A stretch of DNA of 64,000 nucleotides from Panax quinquefolius. Its lineage: Eukaryota; Streptophyta; Magnoliopsida; Apiales; Araliaceae. Under the pieces are notes generated by a model. It was not told the DNA's origin. It ran no database searches and saw only the letters and a list, made by a program, of their open reading frames with translations. Shown here piece after piece: positions 1-9,838 of this stretch. The stretch is taken from contig CM035170.1 in the NCBI GenBank assembly GCA_020205615.1, forward strand, positions 30,199,503-30,263,502, read 5' to 3'. Each line of letters opens with the position of its first letter. Position 1 is the stretch's first letter. The translations under genes were made by a program, and so were the position numbers.

Positions 1-2059
1 CATTCGAATCGAAGTAACCCTATTGAATCGATTTTGAATTTATTTTCCCCACGTTCAGATACTTTCTGTTTTATCTTTTCACAATCTTCATCCTAAAGTT
101 GTGCACTCTTCACTTTATCTACCAACGTTGAACAGTTTCCTATCTGGAACAAATTTTCGTCGGATTCTGCCGGATATTTAATTTCTAATTCCATCTTAGC
201 CATTTCTGACACTAACTTCTCCTGAGTTGTAAACATCATTAACTTCTCCCGTCCTATTCTACTTAAAGCATCAACAACAACATTCTCCTTTCCGGGATGA
301 TAGAAAATCTCGCAGTCATAGTCTTTGATCAGCTCCAACCATCTTCTCTGCCTCATATTCAAGTCTTTTCGTGTAAAGATATACTTCATACTTTTATGGT
401 CATTATATATCTCACACCTCTCTCCATAAAGATAGTGTCTCCAAATCTTCAAGGCGAACACCACCGCAGCCAACTCTAAGTCATGAGTCGGATATCCTTT
501 CTCGTAATCTTTTAATTGACGTGATGCATACGCAATAACTCTGCCGTTTTGCATAAGCACACAACCTAGTCCTTTATGCGATGCGTCACTATACACCACA
601 AAATTCCATGTATCATCAGGCAATGATAACACAGGTGATTTACTCAACCTCTTCTTCAATTCTTGAAAACTTTCCTCACACTTCTCCGTCCCAATAAACT
701 TAACCGCCTTCCTGGTTAAATTTGTCAATGGGGTCGCGATCTTGGAAAAATCTTGAATAAAACGCCTATAGTAACCTGTCAACCCTAAGAAACTCCTAAT
801 CTCTAACGGTGTCTTCGGCTGATCCTAGTTTATTACAGCTTCAACCTTAGATGGATCTACCAAAATTTTGTCTTTATTAATAACGTGTCCAAGAAACTAT
901 ACACGTTCCAACCAAAATTCACATTTTGAAAATTTTGCGTACAACTTCTCTTTTCTCAATGTCTCCAACATCACTCTTAAGTGTTCAATATGTTCCTCCT
1001 TGGTCTTAGAATACACCAGGATATCATCAATAAACACCACCACAAATTTATCTAAGAATGGTCTAAACACCATGTTCATAAAATCCATGAACGCTGCAGG
1101 TGCATTGGTTAAACCAAATGACATAACCAGAATCTCGTAATGACCATACCAAGTTCTGAATGTTGTCTTCGGTACGTCTTCTGGCCTCACCTTTAGCTAA
1201 TGATAACCACTCCTAAAGTCTATCTTTGAGAAATACCTCGCACCCTTCAGTTGATCGAGTAGATCATCGATTCTTGGTAACGGATATTTATTTTTAATCA
1301 TGACCTTATTCAATTCTTGATAGTCAATGTAGAGTCGCATCGACCCATCCTTCTTCTTAACAAATAACACTGGCGCTCCCCATGGAGATACGCTCGTCTA
1401 GATATACTTCTTGTCGAGCAATTCTTGCAATTGCACCATCAACTTTTTCATCTCTACCGGGGCCATTCTATATGGTGCCTTAGATATCAAGCCCGCTCCT
1501 AGTACTAAATCAATCACGAACTCGATTTGTCGATCTGGCGAAAGACCCGACAAATCGTCTGGAAATACGTCTGTAAAATCTCTTCTGATCGGTATCTCTT
1601 CTAACTTTGCACTCTTCTTTTGTGTATCAACTATGTAGGCTAAGTATCCTACACATCCTTGTTTTAACAACTTCTTAGCTTGCATCACCGTCAGACAACT
1701 TGCTTGTCAAGGTGACTTGCTGCCATAAAACACAACCTTTGACGGAGTCAAAAAGTTAACACATTTTCTTTGGCAATCAATTACTGCTCCGTGATTGAAT
1801 AACTAATCCATTCCCAGGATAAAATCAAACTCACCCATTCTAATTGGTATTAAGTCTACCATCATCTCTTGTCCCTTAATAACCACTCTACAATTCTTAT
1901 ATATGAATCTAACAAGAATCACTTCCCCATTTGCAATCTCTATGCTCAAAGGATAATCTAATTCTTCCTAAGACAAATCTAAATTTTGGGCAAATTCATA
2001 GGACATAAATGAACAAGTAGAACCCGAATCAAACAGTACATAAGCATTAATACCATTAA
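1..2059 (-). pseudogene. pol: T1 pol: protease, RT, RNase H, start of integrase
   Basis: The aspartic protease is seen as LFDSGST (about 2015-2035), followed by stops at 1968-1970 and 1803-1805. The RT shows [18 protein letters not shown] and the catalytic F-I-D-D (about 1020-1032). RNase H (782-93) keeps Y-S-D-A-S, the D-L-E-L-A helix and D-H-K-S. The reading is interrupted by stops at 1398-1400, 1197-1199, 897-899, 825-827 and 93-95. Several of these replace Gln or Trp codons that are intact in T2. The integrase zinc-binding domain lies beyond base 1. In a live element this polyprotein would copy RNA to cDNA and integrate it. Confidence 0.85.
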
Positions 2060-3211
2060 TCAGAATGATACCTGACACCACATCCTTAGATCGAATAAAG
2101 ATCCCTGACGATCATATTGAAATTTCTCGCAAGAGAGTCGGCTTGATTTGTCTTTGGTCCAAATGATAGTCAATGCACCACCACAGTTGTTGTTTCCCTT
2201 TCCTCCACTTGCACTCCCTGCTGGCTTTTTAGGGTAATCCCGAGCCATGTGATCCTTCGAACCACAGGTAAAACATGCTCCTTTCTTTGGGCTAAAACAG
2301 TTCGGTGGAATGTGTCCCTCATGACCACAGTTGAAACACACCCGCTTTCCTTTCAAACATACCCCAGTATGGTTCTTTCCACAAGTAGCACAAGCTTCAA
2401 ACTTTTTCTTCTGCTGACTTCCTTGTTGTCCTCCCGTAGTCGAATTCTCTCTCCACTTCCTCTTCTGATTTTTACTTCCAACGTTACTTCCACCAGCCTT
2501 ATTTTCATTCTCATTCTTCCTCTTCTTCTGTTCTTGATTATACTTGGTCAAGGCATTGCTTCCACCTTCTACGATAATTGCCTTCTCTAGTACAGCCGTA
2601 AATGCATTTAACTGGAACATTGAAACCTTGCTATACAGCCCGGGTTTCAATCCTTGTTCGAACCTTCTCGCCTTACGCTCATCCGTATTGACTTGATAAG
2701 TGGCAAACCTTGCCAACTCGTTAAACTTCATAGCATATTCTGGCACCGTCATCGTTCCTTGTTTCAGCTCTAGAAATTGCACCTCCAACTGATTCCGAGA
2801 ACTCGCTGAAAAGTACATTTTGAAAAACATCTCCTTAAATCTATCCCACGTTATCACTCCTTGTCCCCCATGAACCTTATTTGCTTGCCACCAGTAACTG
2901 GCTTCAGACTTCAGCATGAACGTCGCAAACGCAGTCTTCTGATCTTCGTTAACTCTAGCAACGTCGAATGCCTTCTCCATTTCCATGATCCAGGTTTGGG
3001 CTTCCACTGGATTCATAGACCCTTGAAACTCTGGCGGTCCAACCGCTTTGAATTCCTTGAAGGTCGTAACTTGAGCTTGCGGTTGATTCGCAAGTGCTCC
3101 CGTCAACAAAGTCACCAACTGCTGAATTGGGTTAGCGTTGGCCTCGTTGTTATTGTTAGTAGACCCCTCAGGAGGTGGTTGTTGACGTGGTTGTCTTCTT
3201 CTAGGATGCAT
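2060..3211 (-). pseudogene. gag: T1 gag polyprotein (capsid plus zinc knuckles)
   Basis: The open frame is 383 aa, starting at the ATG whose complement is at 3209-3211. It has a basic, Q- and N-rich N-terminus (about residues 1-50). A Retrotrans_gag-like capsid region follows (about 60-200), with the W-I-x-x-M-E-K-A-F and A-x-Y-W-W-Q patterns. A K/N-rich stretch then leads to Cys/His knuckles at about 270-330. One knuckle is a clean CX2CX4HX4C (CFNCGHEGHIPPNC). The next has its last Cys changed to Tyr (HMARDY). The final residues look out of frame, so a frameshift near 2100-2060 separates gag from protease. Gag would package element RNA in cytoplasmic particles. This is the best-preserved gag in the window but probably not functional. 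Confidence 0.85.
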
Positions 3212-4461
3212 TTTTTTGTTAAAATATACGATTATTAGTTCATTTATTCAATTCGTTGAATATTTTAATGTAAGACCCCAACTTTTATGAATAAAGAATA
3301 ATTTTTTTGAATTATATTTTTGAATATTATGTTATTCATTTGATATAATGTTATAGTTGTGGGTAATATTTATAAATTTTGTGAAGTACGCAAGTTGTTA
3401 TATAATATTCGATTGGTCGGGGAATATTCGTTTTCACAGGGAATATTCGTACAACGATACAATCATTGGTGGACCCGACAACGGAATTATTGTCGGATTG
3501 AGAAAATGACAAAAATACTTTATGAAAATAACTACGGAGGTGTTCTTTCGTTAAAACCGTTGAACTACCGGTAGTAAAAATCTGATACAAAGAATACGCC
3601 AGAGTTACAAAGAGTAACACCAGTATTGATTATTGATGCTTACGTGAGAAGTCACTCACTATACTCAATTATTGCTATAGTAATTCTTTGCATCATATTT
3701 CTCATATTATTGATTCAATTATTGTTACTGATATCATCGCATTATATGATATATTATTAAATCAATAATTGAGGCGGCAGTTATTCATATTATTATTTGT
3801 AATATTGACAATGTCTAGAAGTTTATCAAGGAGAGGTTTGGTCACCTAATTCTTGCTACCAATAAGGAAAATCCTTATCGAAAAGCCCCCTCTTTCAGGA
3901 ACGACACCGGTTGTTAAATATTGTGAATTATAATATTAATGATGAATAATTTCGTGTTGATTAAAGATGAATTTTATAGTTCCATTGTGTTGGACTTATT
4001 TGTGTTAGTATAATTGATGTCTGGAGGATATATTGTTCAATTGGGTATTCGGGACACTTTTCGTAGGAGTATTCATGAGTTACTATTCATGAGTTACTAT
4101 TCATAAGTTACTATTCAGTTGAGTTACTATTTATGAGTTACTATTATTCACTATTCATGAGTTACTATTCGAGTTATTATTCACTCTAGTATTGTGCATT
4201 CGGGTATTTAGGTACAATATTATTCCATTATGAGATGTGCTAATTTTTCAGATCGTTGGTTGAAGATATAATAGTAACTCAATATGGACTGCTGGTGGAG
4301 TTATAATAGTAAATCAACATGGATCGCTGGTTTAAAGTTTTAATAGTAAATCAGTATGGACCGTTGTTTTAAGTTTTAATAGTAAACCAATATGGACCGT
4401 CCGTTTAATAGTAAATCAATCTGGACCGTTCATGAATTAGTTACTATTCATTCCATTTTCC

Positions 4462-4469
4462 TATAAATA
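4462..4469 (+). promoter_or_regulatory. TATA box of A1 5' LTR
   Basis: TATAAATA is followed by a strongly conserved AAGCTCATTCCTTCATTATT block. The same arrangement recurs in every family-A LTR here (11031, 15068 rev, 20302 rev, 26533 rev, 63669). This fits the core promoter that starts the genomic RNA, with the start site expected about 30 bp downstream. The start site itself is inferred. Confidence 0.65.
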
Positions 4470-4629
4470 GAAGCTCATTCCTTCATTATTTCTTACGAAT
4501 TCACTGAAACTCTAGAGAGAGAATTATAAGAGAACCTATAGAAAAGTATTTTGCTACTTCCCTACTCTTATATTTAGTTTCTTTTACGGTAAGGGGTATT
4601 ATTTCTTTTGTATTCATGAAGAGAATTTT

Positions 4630-4990
4630 TGTTATTCCATTACTTATTATTCTGTTGGAATAACTGTATATACGCGGGCTACCCTATACATGGTGACATT
4701 CTTCTAATTTTCCGTTCTTTATTATTACGCCGGAATATCCATGCACATGCGTTTTATGCGGACACGGTTCCATTATTTATTATTTCGTCGAATATCACAT
4801 GTAAATGCGTTTACGTCGGACTGGTTCCATTATTTATTATTACGTCGGAATATCACATGCATGCGTTACGCCTGGACTGGTTCCATTATTTATTATTTTC
4901 ATTGAATATCACATGCATGCTTTTGCTGGGACTGGTTCCATCCTTTATTATTCGTTGGAATAACTTTTTTGTCTTGGGTCATCGCATGCA
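4630..4990. repeat. LTR hairpin array (family A)
   Basis: Successive units of about 75 bp carry GTTATTCCA or GGTTCCATT, TTTATTATT, a return arm such as TGGAATAAC, and a GCATGCATG-like spacer. Equivalent arrays are at 11200-11530, 14380-14900 (rev), 19600-20130 (rev), 26000-26350 (rev) and 28916-29180. Confidence 0.75.
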
Positions 4991-5274
4991 TGGTGATTTC
5001 TTTTGTTATTCCATTATTTATGATACTCAGTTGGTTAAAACTTTGACTTCTATACTCCATGAAATTAGTGGAATATCCTTGATATTTGCGCTTCATCCAT
5101 TATCTTTTCATGGAAATATTCTTCTAAGCATTCTTGAATTTTACTCTACAAAGCAGTATCATGTTGACAATTTGAACGTTATCAGTTCTTGGATAAATTA
5201 ATTCTTGAACTTGTTTTATTGAATTCTTATATCATTGTCATCATCCTCATATTTATATTTTGTTGAAAGTCATC

Positions 5275-5580
5275 TGTGGCCTGTAGTGCATAGATGGACT
5301 TGGTATGATTATGACCAGGGTTTATTCGGTATAATCATAACCGTAATGTTACAAATGATGTGGAAAAAGTCCTCATTGGCCCGTAGTGCATTGATGGACA
5401 GTTTTTGGTATGATTATGTCTATGGATTCTCTTTGGCCGTAGTGCAAAGATGAATTATTTTATGGAATGAACAAGACCGTTGATGAAAACATGATTATCT
5501 TAAACCGTAGTGCATGGATAATTCGTGGTTCTGATACTAAAGAATATCATTGGCCATAGTGCAGGGGTGATTCGATGATG
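5275..5580. repeat. CCGTAGTGCA repeat block (family A LTR)
   Basis: Several imperfect units contain GCCCGTAGTGCATnGATGG with GGTATGATTATGAC between them. Equivalent blocks lie at 11800-11950, 13930-14170 (rev), 19150-19400 (rev), 24490-25080 (rev), 29780-29980, 53984-54120 (rev) and 61220-61350 (rev). Confidence 0.78.
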
Positions 5581-6115
5581 TGGATTATTTATTAAGCTGA
5601 GTCCCAGCGATAAAAGTGATGAAAAACCTTTTAAATCATAAAAGATAGTAGATTTTATTCCCTACTTGACTCTTCTAATGGATTGCTTGTTCATTGTAGT
5701 TAAACTTGATAGTTATTATATTTTATCGATTTAACATCGTTGAAGGCTAACGATAAATTATTCGCATTATCTTTGTCATAATATTTCTTCATTGGGCTAG
5801 TTGAGCTCACCCTTTCTTTCACCGTTCTCTTCGTGAAATGAGAACGAAATTTGGGACTAGTCGGGGAACGAGTGATGGTCCTAGATGGTGCATTAGTAGT
5901 CCTCACTATTTCGTGAAATAGTGTGATAATAATTATAATTAGGACTCCTTTTGAGTTTGTATAATTTCTAGTAGATAATATTTGTATTCAAACTCACGGT
6001 TTATGTTTTATCGTATTGTACTACATGTTGTATTATTAAGTTGTATTTGAATTACGTACCATGTATCTGGCGACTCAAGATGGGTGATGTATACCTAATT
6101 TTGGGGCATCACGGT

Positions 6116-6130
6116 TGGTATCAAAGCTTA
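6116..6130 (+). other. Primer-binding site of A1 (initiator tRNA-Met type)
   Basis: TGGTATCAAAGCTTA lies 2 bp after the LTR end. It resembles the TGGTATCAGAGC site complementary to the 3' end of plant initiator tRNA-Met, with one G-to-A change. It would prime minus-strand DNA synthesis. Confidence 0.75.
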
Positions 6131-6297
6131 GGATATTATCCCGGCTAGGATGTGAGAATAGAACTAGGAGGGAGAGACGGGGAATTCCTTCGCTAGTATG
6201 ACCTACCTAAGTTTATTTGGTATTTAATTGGTCGGTCAGAATATAGGGATAATATGTTACATGTAAATTAACCTTTGTTTTGTGGCAGTATCTGAAA

Positions 6298-7420
6298 ATG
6301 ACATCTGAGAATGTTGAGAATTGCAATGGAGCACAGGAGACCGTTGATTCTCCACATATCAATAATTAGGACAATGTGAAACAGGATGGTGATAATCCTC
6401 CTGTAAATAACAACATTGATCAATTGATGAATGACGGTACGTTTAGGAGTTTTTTAGAATTCATGCAACATCAAAGCGTAAGGCGGCTCCTATTCATAAT
6501 GCGGGGAGGAAACAATGGAAACCCACGGTTGGTCACCATTAAGCAATTCAAGGAGCCTGGGACCACCGAGTTTTTGGGAAAGCGAGAACCACTTAAAGGT
6601 GAGGCGTGGTTAAAGCAGATCACCAAGATATTTGATGTCTTGGGATGCTCCGAGGAGCAAAAGGTTCCTTTTCCACCTTTATATTACGTGAAGAGGCGGA
6701 TCATTTGGTGGGAATCAGTAAACGCGACTCAAGATGTCTTGGGAGAAGTTCCTATTTTTAAGAGGTTCAAAGCATTCGTCATGAAGATCGTGGAATAACT
6801 TAGTTGGAGCAAAATAAACCGTGTCGAAGTTTGTAGTTTCGAGATGTAGTAAATAGGGCTCACTTGTTAGTGGAGAATGCGCGGATGTTTTAAGAGGTTT
6901 AAACGGAGAACGCCAATATCTTATTTCTCATAAAGCTATATTAGGAAAATTGTAAATAGGGCTCGATTAGTGGAGGGTGATAACGAGTCAACGCAACCAA
7001 AAGAGAAGCGGAAAAATGATAATAGGTGATAATGGAAGCGGTGACAATAAGCATGGAGGAATCAAAAAAAAATGGTAACCACCGGTGGTAATCATGGTCA
7101 AAATAATAAGAATGGACATTTCAAGAAGAGGAGATTCAACAATGATGGAAAGAGCGTCAAGACCAAAGACCCGTTGTTAAGGAAGGAGAACGACCACCTA
7201 TCATATGCTTCAAATGCGGAGGGAGGGACACATCATCCAAACTGCATGCGATGTCGCCCAAAGCATGTTATAATTGTGGAAGAAAAGGTCACTTAGCCCG
7301 ATTTTGTTGTTCACCAGAAGACAAGTTTAGCTAGGATGGAGGCACCAAAGGATGTCCTGCATAAGCCAAAGCGAGAGTTTAAGAGAGAGCATTTTTTTTT
7401 TCGTGACAAGGAAACTGAAT
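6298..7420 (+). pseudogene. gag: A1 gag remnant
   Basis: The start is at the ATG at 6298 (MTSENVEN..), matching the MASENIE.. start of A2 and the MAAENVNN.. start of A'. A stop at 6367-6369 breaks it early. The longest open piece, 6376-6798, keeps the capsid wording L-V-T-x-K-Q-F-K-E, A-W-L-K-Q-I-T-K-I-F-D-V-L-G-C and the W-W-E-S helix, then loses frame. A basic N/G/K-rich stretch follows (7072-7160), and one zinc knuckle, CYNCGRKGHLARFC, lies at about 7264-7310 in another frame. At least four frame changes or stops make it non-functional. Confidence 0.8.
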
Positions 7421-8100
7421 AAAATTATCACGGGTATGTTAGTCATAAACTCTTGCGAAGTCTATACCGTAGTATAGATATCTGGGTTCTACTCACTCTT
7501 TTATTGCACCTAGTTGTGTTCAATGTTTGAAGTTAACTCTGGAGAAATTAGACTTTGATATATCTGTTTAAACTCAGTTGGGAGAAACCTTCGTTACCTC
7601 CACTATTTATAAATCTTTTTTAAATGAACACTTTCACGTTACCTGTCGATCTTATCTCTTTGAAAATACTTGCCTTTGATGTGATTTTTGGAAACGATTG
7701 GTTAACTACTCATCATGCTTTTTGTAAGGTTGTTAGTTTTCATACTCCTAACCAACTTTGTTATCTGAATTCAAAGTAACCAAACCACTAAAGTCAATCA
7801 TTGTTATATCAAGCCATAAATAAAGAGCCCCGATCCTTTCGTTGTTGACTTTTCTTGTGTGGAATGCACCAAAGCGGACTTTTCGTGAGGCAACGCGTCG
7901 TGAATGACGGTGACAAGTTGATAGGTATCAATGTGACGTGCTATCCAAGTCTTGGATGAGCGTCACAGTTTTTAGTGATATTTCTATTGTTAATAAATTT
8001 CCTGACATATTCTTGAAGACTTCTTAGCCTACCCCTAGAGCGTGAAATCGAATTTTGTATTAACCCTAGTACAAAACCCATTTCTAAAACCCTCAAATAT
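7421..8100 (+). pseudogene. pol: A1 protease remnant, ending at the RT deletion
   Basis: Frame-shifted protease wording is visible at about 7452-7800: C-E-V-Y-T-V, then a displaced D-x-[18 protein letters not shown] and W-L-T-T-H-H-A. The linker L-E-R-E-I-E-F (about 8036-8060) reads to P-I-S-K-T. At about 8088-8095 it joins directly to L-K-Y-F, which belongs to late RNase H. In the full-length relative A', about 1.1 kb of RT and RNase H lies between these two points. The same join occurs in A2. Confidence 0.75.
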
Positions 8101-9827
8101 TTTCTTCACCTAAAACAAACGTGTAATGTGCTAAAGACGTTGGCTCTAGCTGTTGAAGATTATGATCGTACCATTCAATATCATTGTGGGAAAAATGAAC
8201 GTGGTAGCTGACGCATTGAGTAGAAGATCATATACAAGTACGAGTGCGATATTGTCAACGTAAAGGCCCATTTTGTGTGACTTGCAAAGGATGGAGATAA
8301 AGTTAAAAACTCCAGGGACCTATGTGATGATGGCGAATATACGAGTAGAACTGACTTTAATTGATAAAGTTAAAGTTGCTCAAGCTACAAACCCAGAGCT
8401 GATGCGTATGAGGAAGAAAGTGCAAGAAGGTGTTATCTTAGGAAGCAAAGAATTGATGAAGAAGGAATACTTCGAGTCAACTCCAGACTTTGTGTTCCTA
8501 ACGACCCTGATTTAAAGTATAAAATCATGATTGAGACACACAACACACAGTTTGCAATCCATCCTGGTAGTACCAAAATGTATCATGATCTTCGACATAC
8601 ATTTTGGTGGAGCAATATGAAGAGAGAGATAGCGGAGTTTATCTCAAGGTGTTTAACTTGTCAACTAGTCAAAGCGGAGCATCAAGTACCAAAAGGTCCA
8701 TTGCAACCACTTGAAATTCCAGAATGGAAGTGGGAGCACATTACCATGGATTTCGTTACCGGTCTTCCTAAGGTTTCTCAAGGCATAGATGTGATTTGGG
8801 TCATTGTTGATAGATTGACCAAGTCTGCTCATTTCTTACCGATACAAGAAACTTATACACTTGAACATCTTGCTCATATTTATATAAACAAGATTGTAAG
8901 ACTGCATGGTATGCCGGTATCCATAGTTTCTGATCGAGACCCAAAATTCACTTCACGATTTTGGGTTAGTTTGCAAAAAGCTATGGGCACAAACTTACGA
9001 TTTAGCTCGGCATATCATCCTCAGACGGATGGATGGATCGGAGAGGACTATTCAAACTCTTGAAGATCTATTAAGACTCGTGTCCTTGACTTCAAGGGAA
9101 GTTGGGACAAGTTCTTACCATTGGTGGAGTTTTCCCTACAACAAGAGCTTATCAAGCAAGTATTGGCATGGCTCCATTTGAGGCGTTGTATGGAAGAAAG
9201 TGTCGTTCTCCAGTATGCTGGGATGAGGTGGGTGAAGCAACGTTGTTGGGACCGGAGTTGGTACGTATGACTATAAAAAAGATTCAAACGATCTGACAAC
9301 GTATAAAAACTTCACAAGATCGATAAAAGAATTATGCTGATCTTCATCGAAAGGACGTAGAATTCGATATTGGAGATCATGTGTTGTTACGTGTTGCTCC
9401 ATGGAAAGGAGTTACGAGATTTGGAAAGAGAGAAAAGCTCAATCCTCGGTTCATTGGCCCATTTTTAATTCTTGAGCGAGTGGGAACTGTGGCCTATAGA
9501 CTCGCCTTACCGCCAAGTATGTCTCGTGTTCATAATGTTTTTCACATATCTACGTTACGTAAATATGTGAAAGACCTAAACCACATTATTGAGTTAGAAC
9601 CAGACGAGATAGAGGAAGATTTAACGTATGAAGAGTTACCTGTTAAAATCTTGGATAAGAAGGATCATGTTCTATGCTCCAAGGTTATACCTCAAGTCAA
9701 AGTTTTGTGGAGAAACCATGATGTGGAGGAAATGACTTGGGAGTTAGAATATGAGATAAAGTCAAGGTATCCTCATCTCTTCGACATACCAGGGATGTAC
9801 CCTAATTTCGAGGAGGAAATTTCATGA
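8101..9827 (+). pseudogene. pol: A1 RNase H tail, integrase and chromodomain remnant
   Basis: After the RNase H tail (about 8088-8225) the integrase zinc-binding domain (8545-8670) shows H-P-G..H and C-L-T-C. The core in 8527-9063 keeps the first Asp (M-D-F-V-T-G) and second Asp (S-D-R-D). The frame breaks just before the catalytic Glu: an extra base near 9033 turns the G-Q-S-E-R block into G-W-I-G. A further open piece at 9102-9296 carries A-L-Y-G-R-K. The C-terminal 148 codons (9381-9827) include N-P-R-F-I-G-P-F and a chromodomain (V-K-V-L-W-R-N-H, W-E-L-E). The chromodomain would steer integration to marked chromatin. The stop is at 9825-9827. Confidence 0.85.
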
Positions 9828-9838
9828 GAAGGGGAGGT
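9828..9838 (+). other. Polypurine tract of A1
   Basis: GAAGGGGAGG directly precedes the right LTR, the normal place for the plus-strand primer. The same tract in reverse complement borders A' at 55853-55863. Confidence 0.7.

Larger units (their letters stand above)
1..3268 (-). mobile_element. T1: truncated Tekay/Del-type Ty3-gypsy chromovirus
   Basis: Read on the minus strand, the order is leader (3268-3212), gag (3211-2060), protease, RT, RNase H and the start of the integrase linker, which runs off the window at base 1. This gag-PR-RT-RH-IN order defines Ty3/gypsy. The protein wording matches element T2 at 44745-48745 almost block for block, so both belong to one family. No LTR of its own is present: the leader stops at 3268, where element A1 begins. 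Many in-frame stops make it a dead copy. Tekay assignment rests on the RT, RNase H and integrase-linker motifs and on the chromodomain of its relative T2. Confidence 0.88.
3269..6113 (+). repeat. A1 5' LTR (2.85 kb)
   Basis: It starts at TGTAAGACCCCAAC (3269) and ends at ..GGGGCATCACG (6113), where the other LTR has GTCACA. The primer-binding site begins 2 bp later. It contains tandem ATTCATGAGTTACT-like units (4067-4170), repeated TATGGACCG blocks (4255-4435), a TATA box (4462-4469), an array of GTTATTCCA/TGGAATAAC hairpins (from about 4630) and repeated GCCCGTAGTGCA motifs (5275-5570). No protein-coding role is evident. A 190-codon open frame at 4629-5201 overlaps the hairpin array and is interrupted in some sister LTRs. 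Confidence 0.9.

Noticed and set aside
2249..3238. Plus-strand open frames of 113 and 125 aa opposite T1 gag
   Set aside because: They lie antisense to clear gag coding sequence and show no family motifs.
4067..4170. Possible CRISPR-like array from ATTCATGAGTTACT repeats
   Set aside because: Units are contiguous without unique spacers, lie in a plant LTR and no cas genes exist.
4899..5096. Antisense open frame of 65 aa in the A1 LTR
   Set aside because: It opposes transcription, overlaps the hairpin array and is not kept open at equal length in the sister LTRs; treated as a shadow.
6116..6130. tRNA gene
   Set aside because: Only the complement of a tRNA 3' end is present; it is a primer-binding site, with no cloverleaf.
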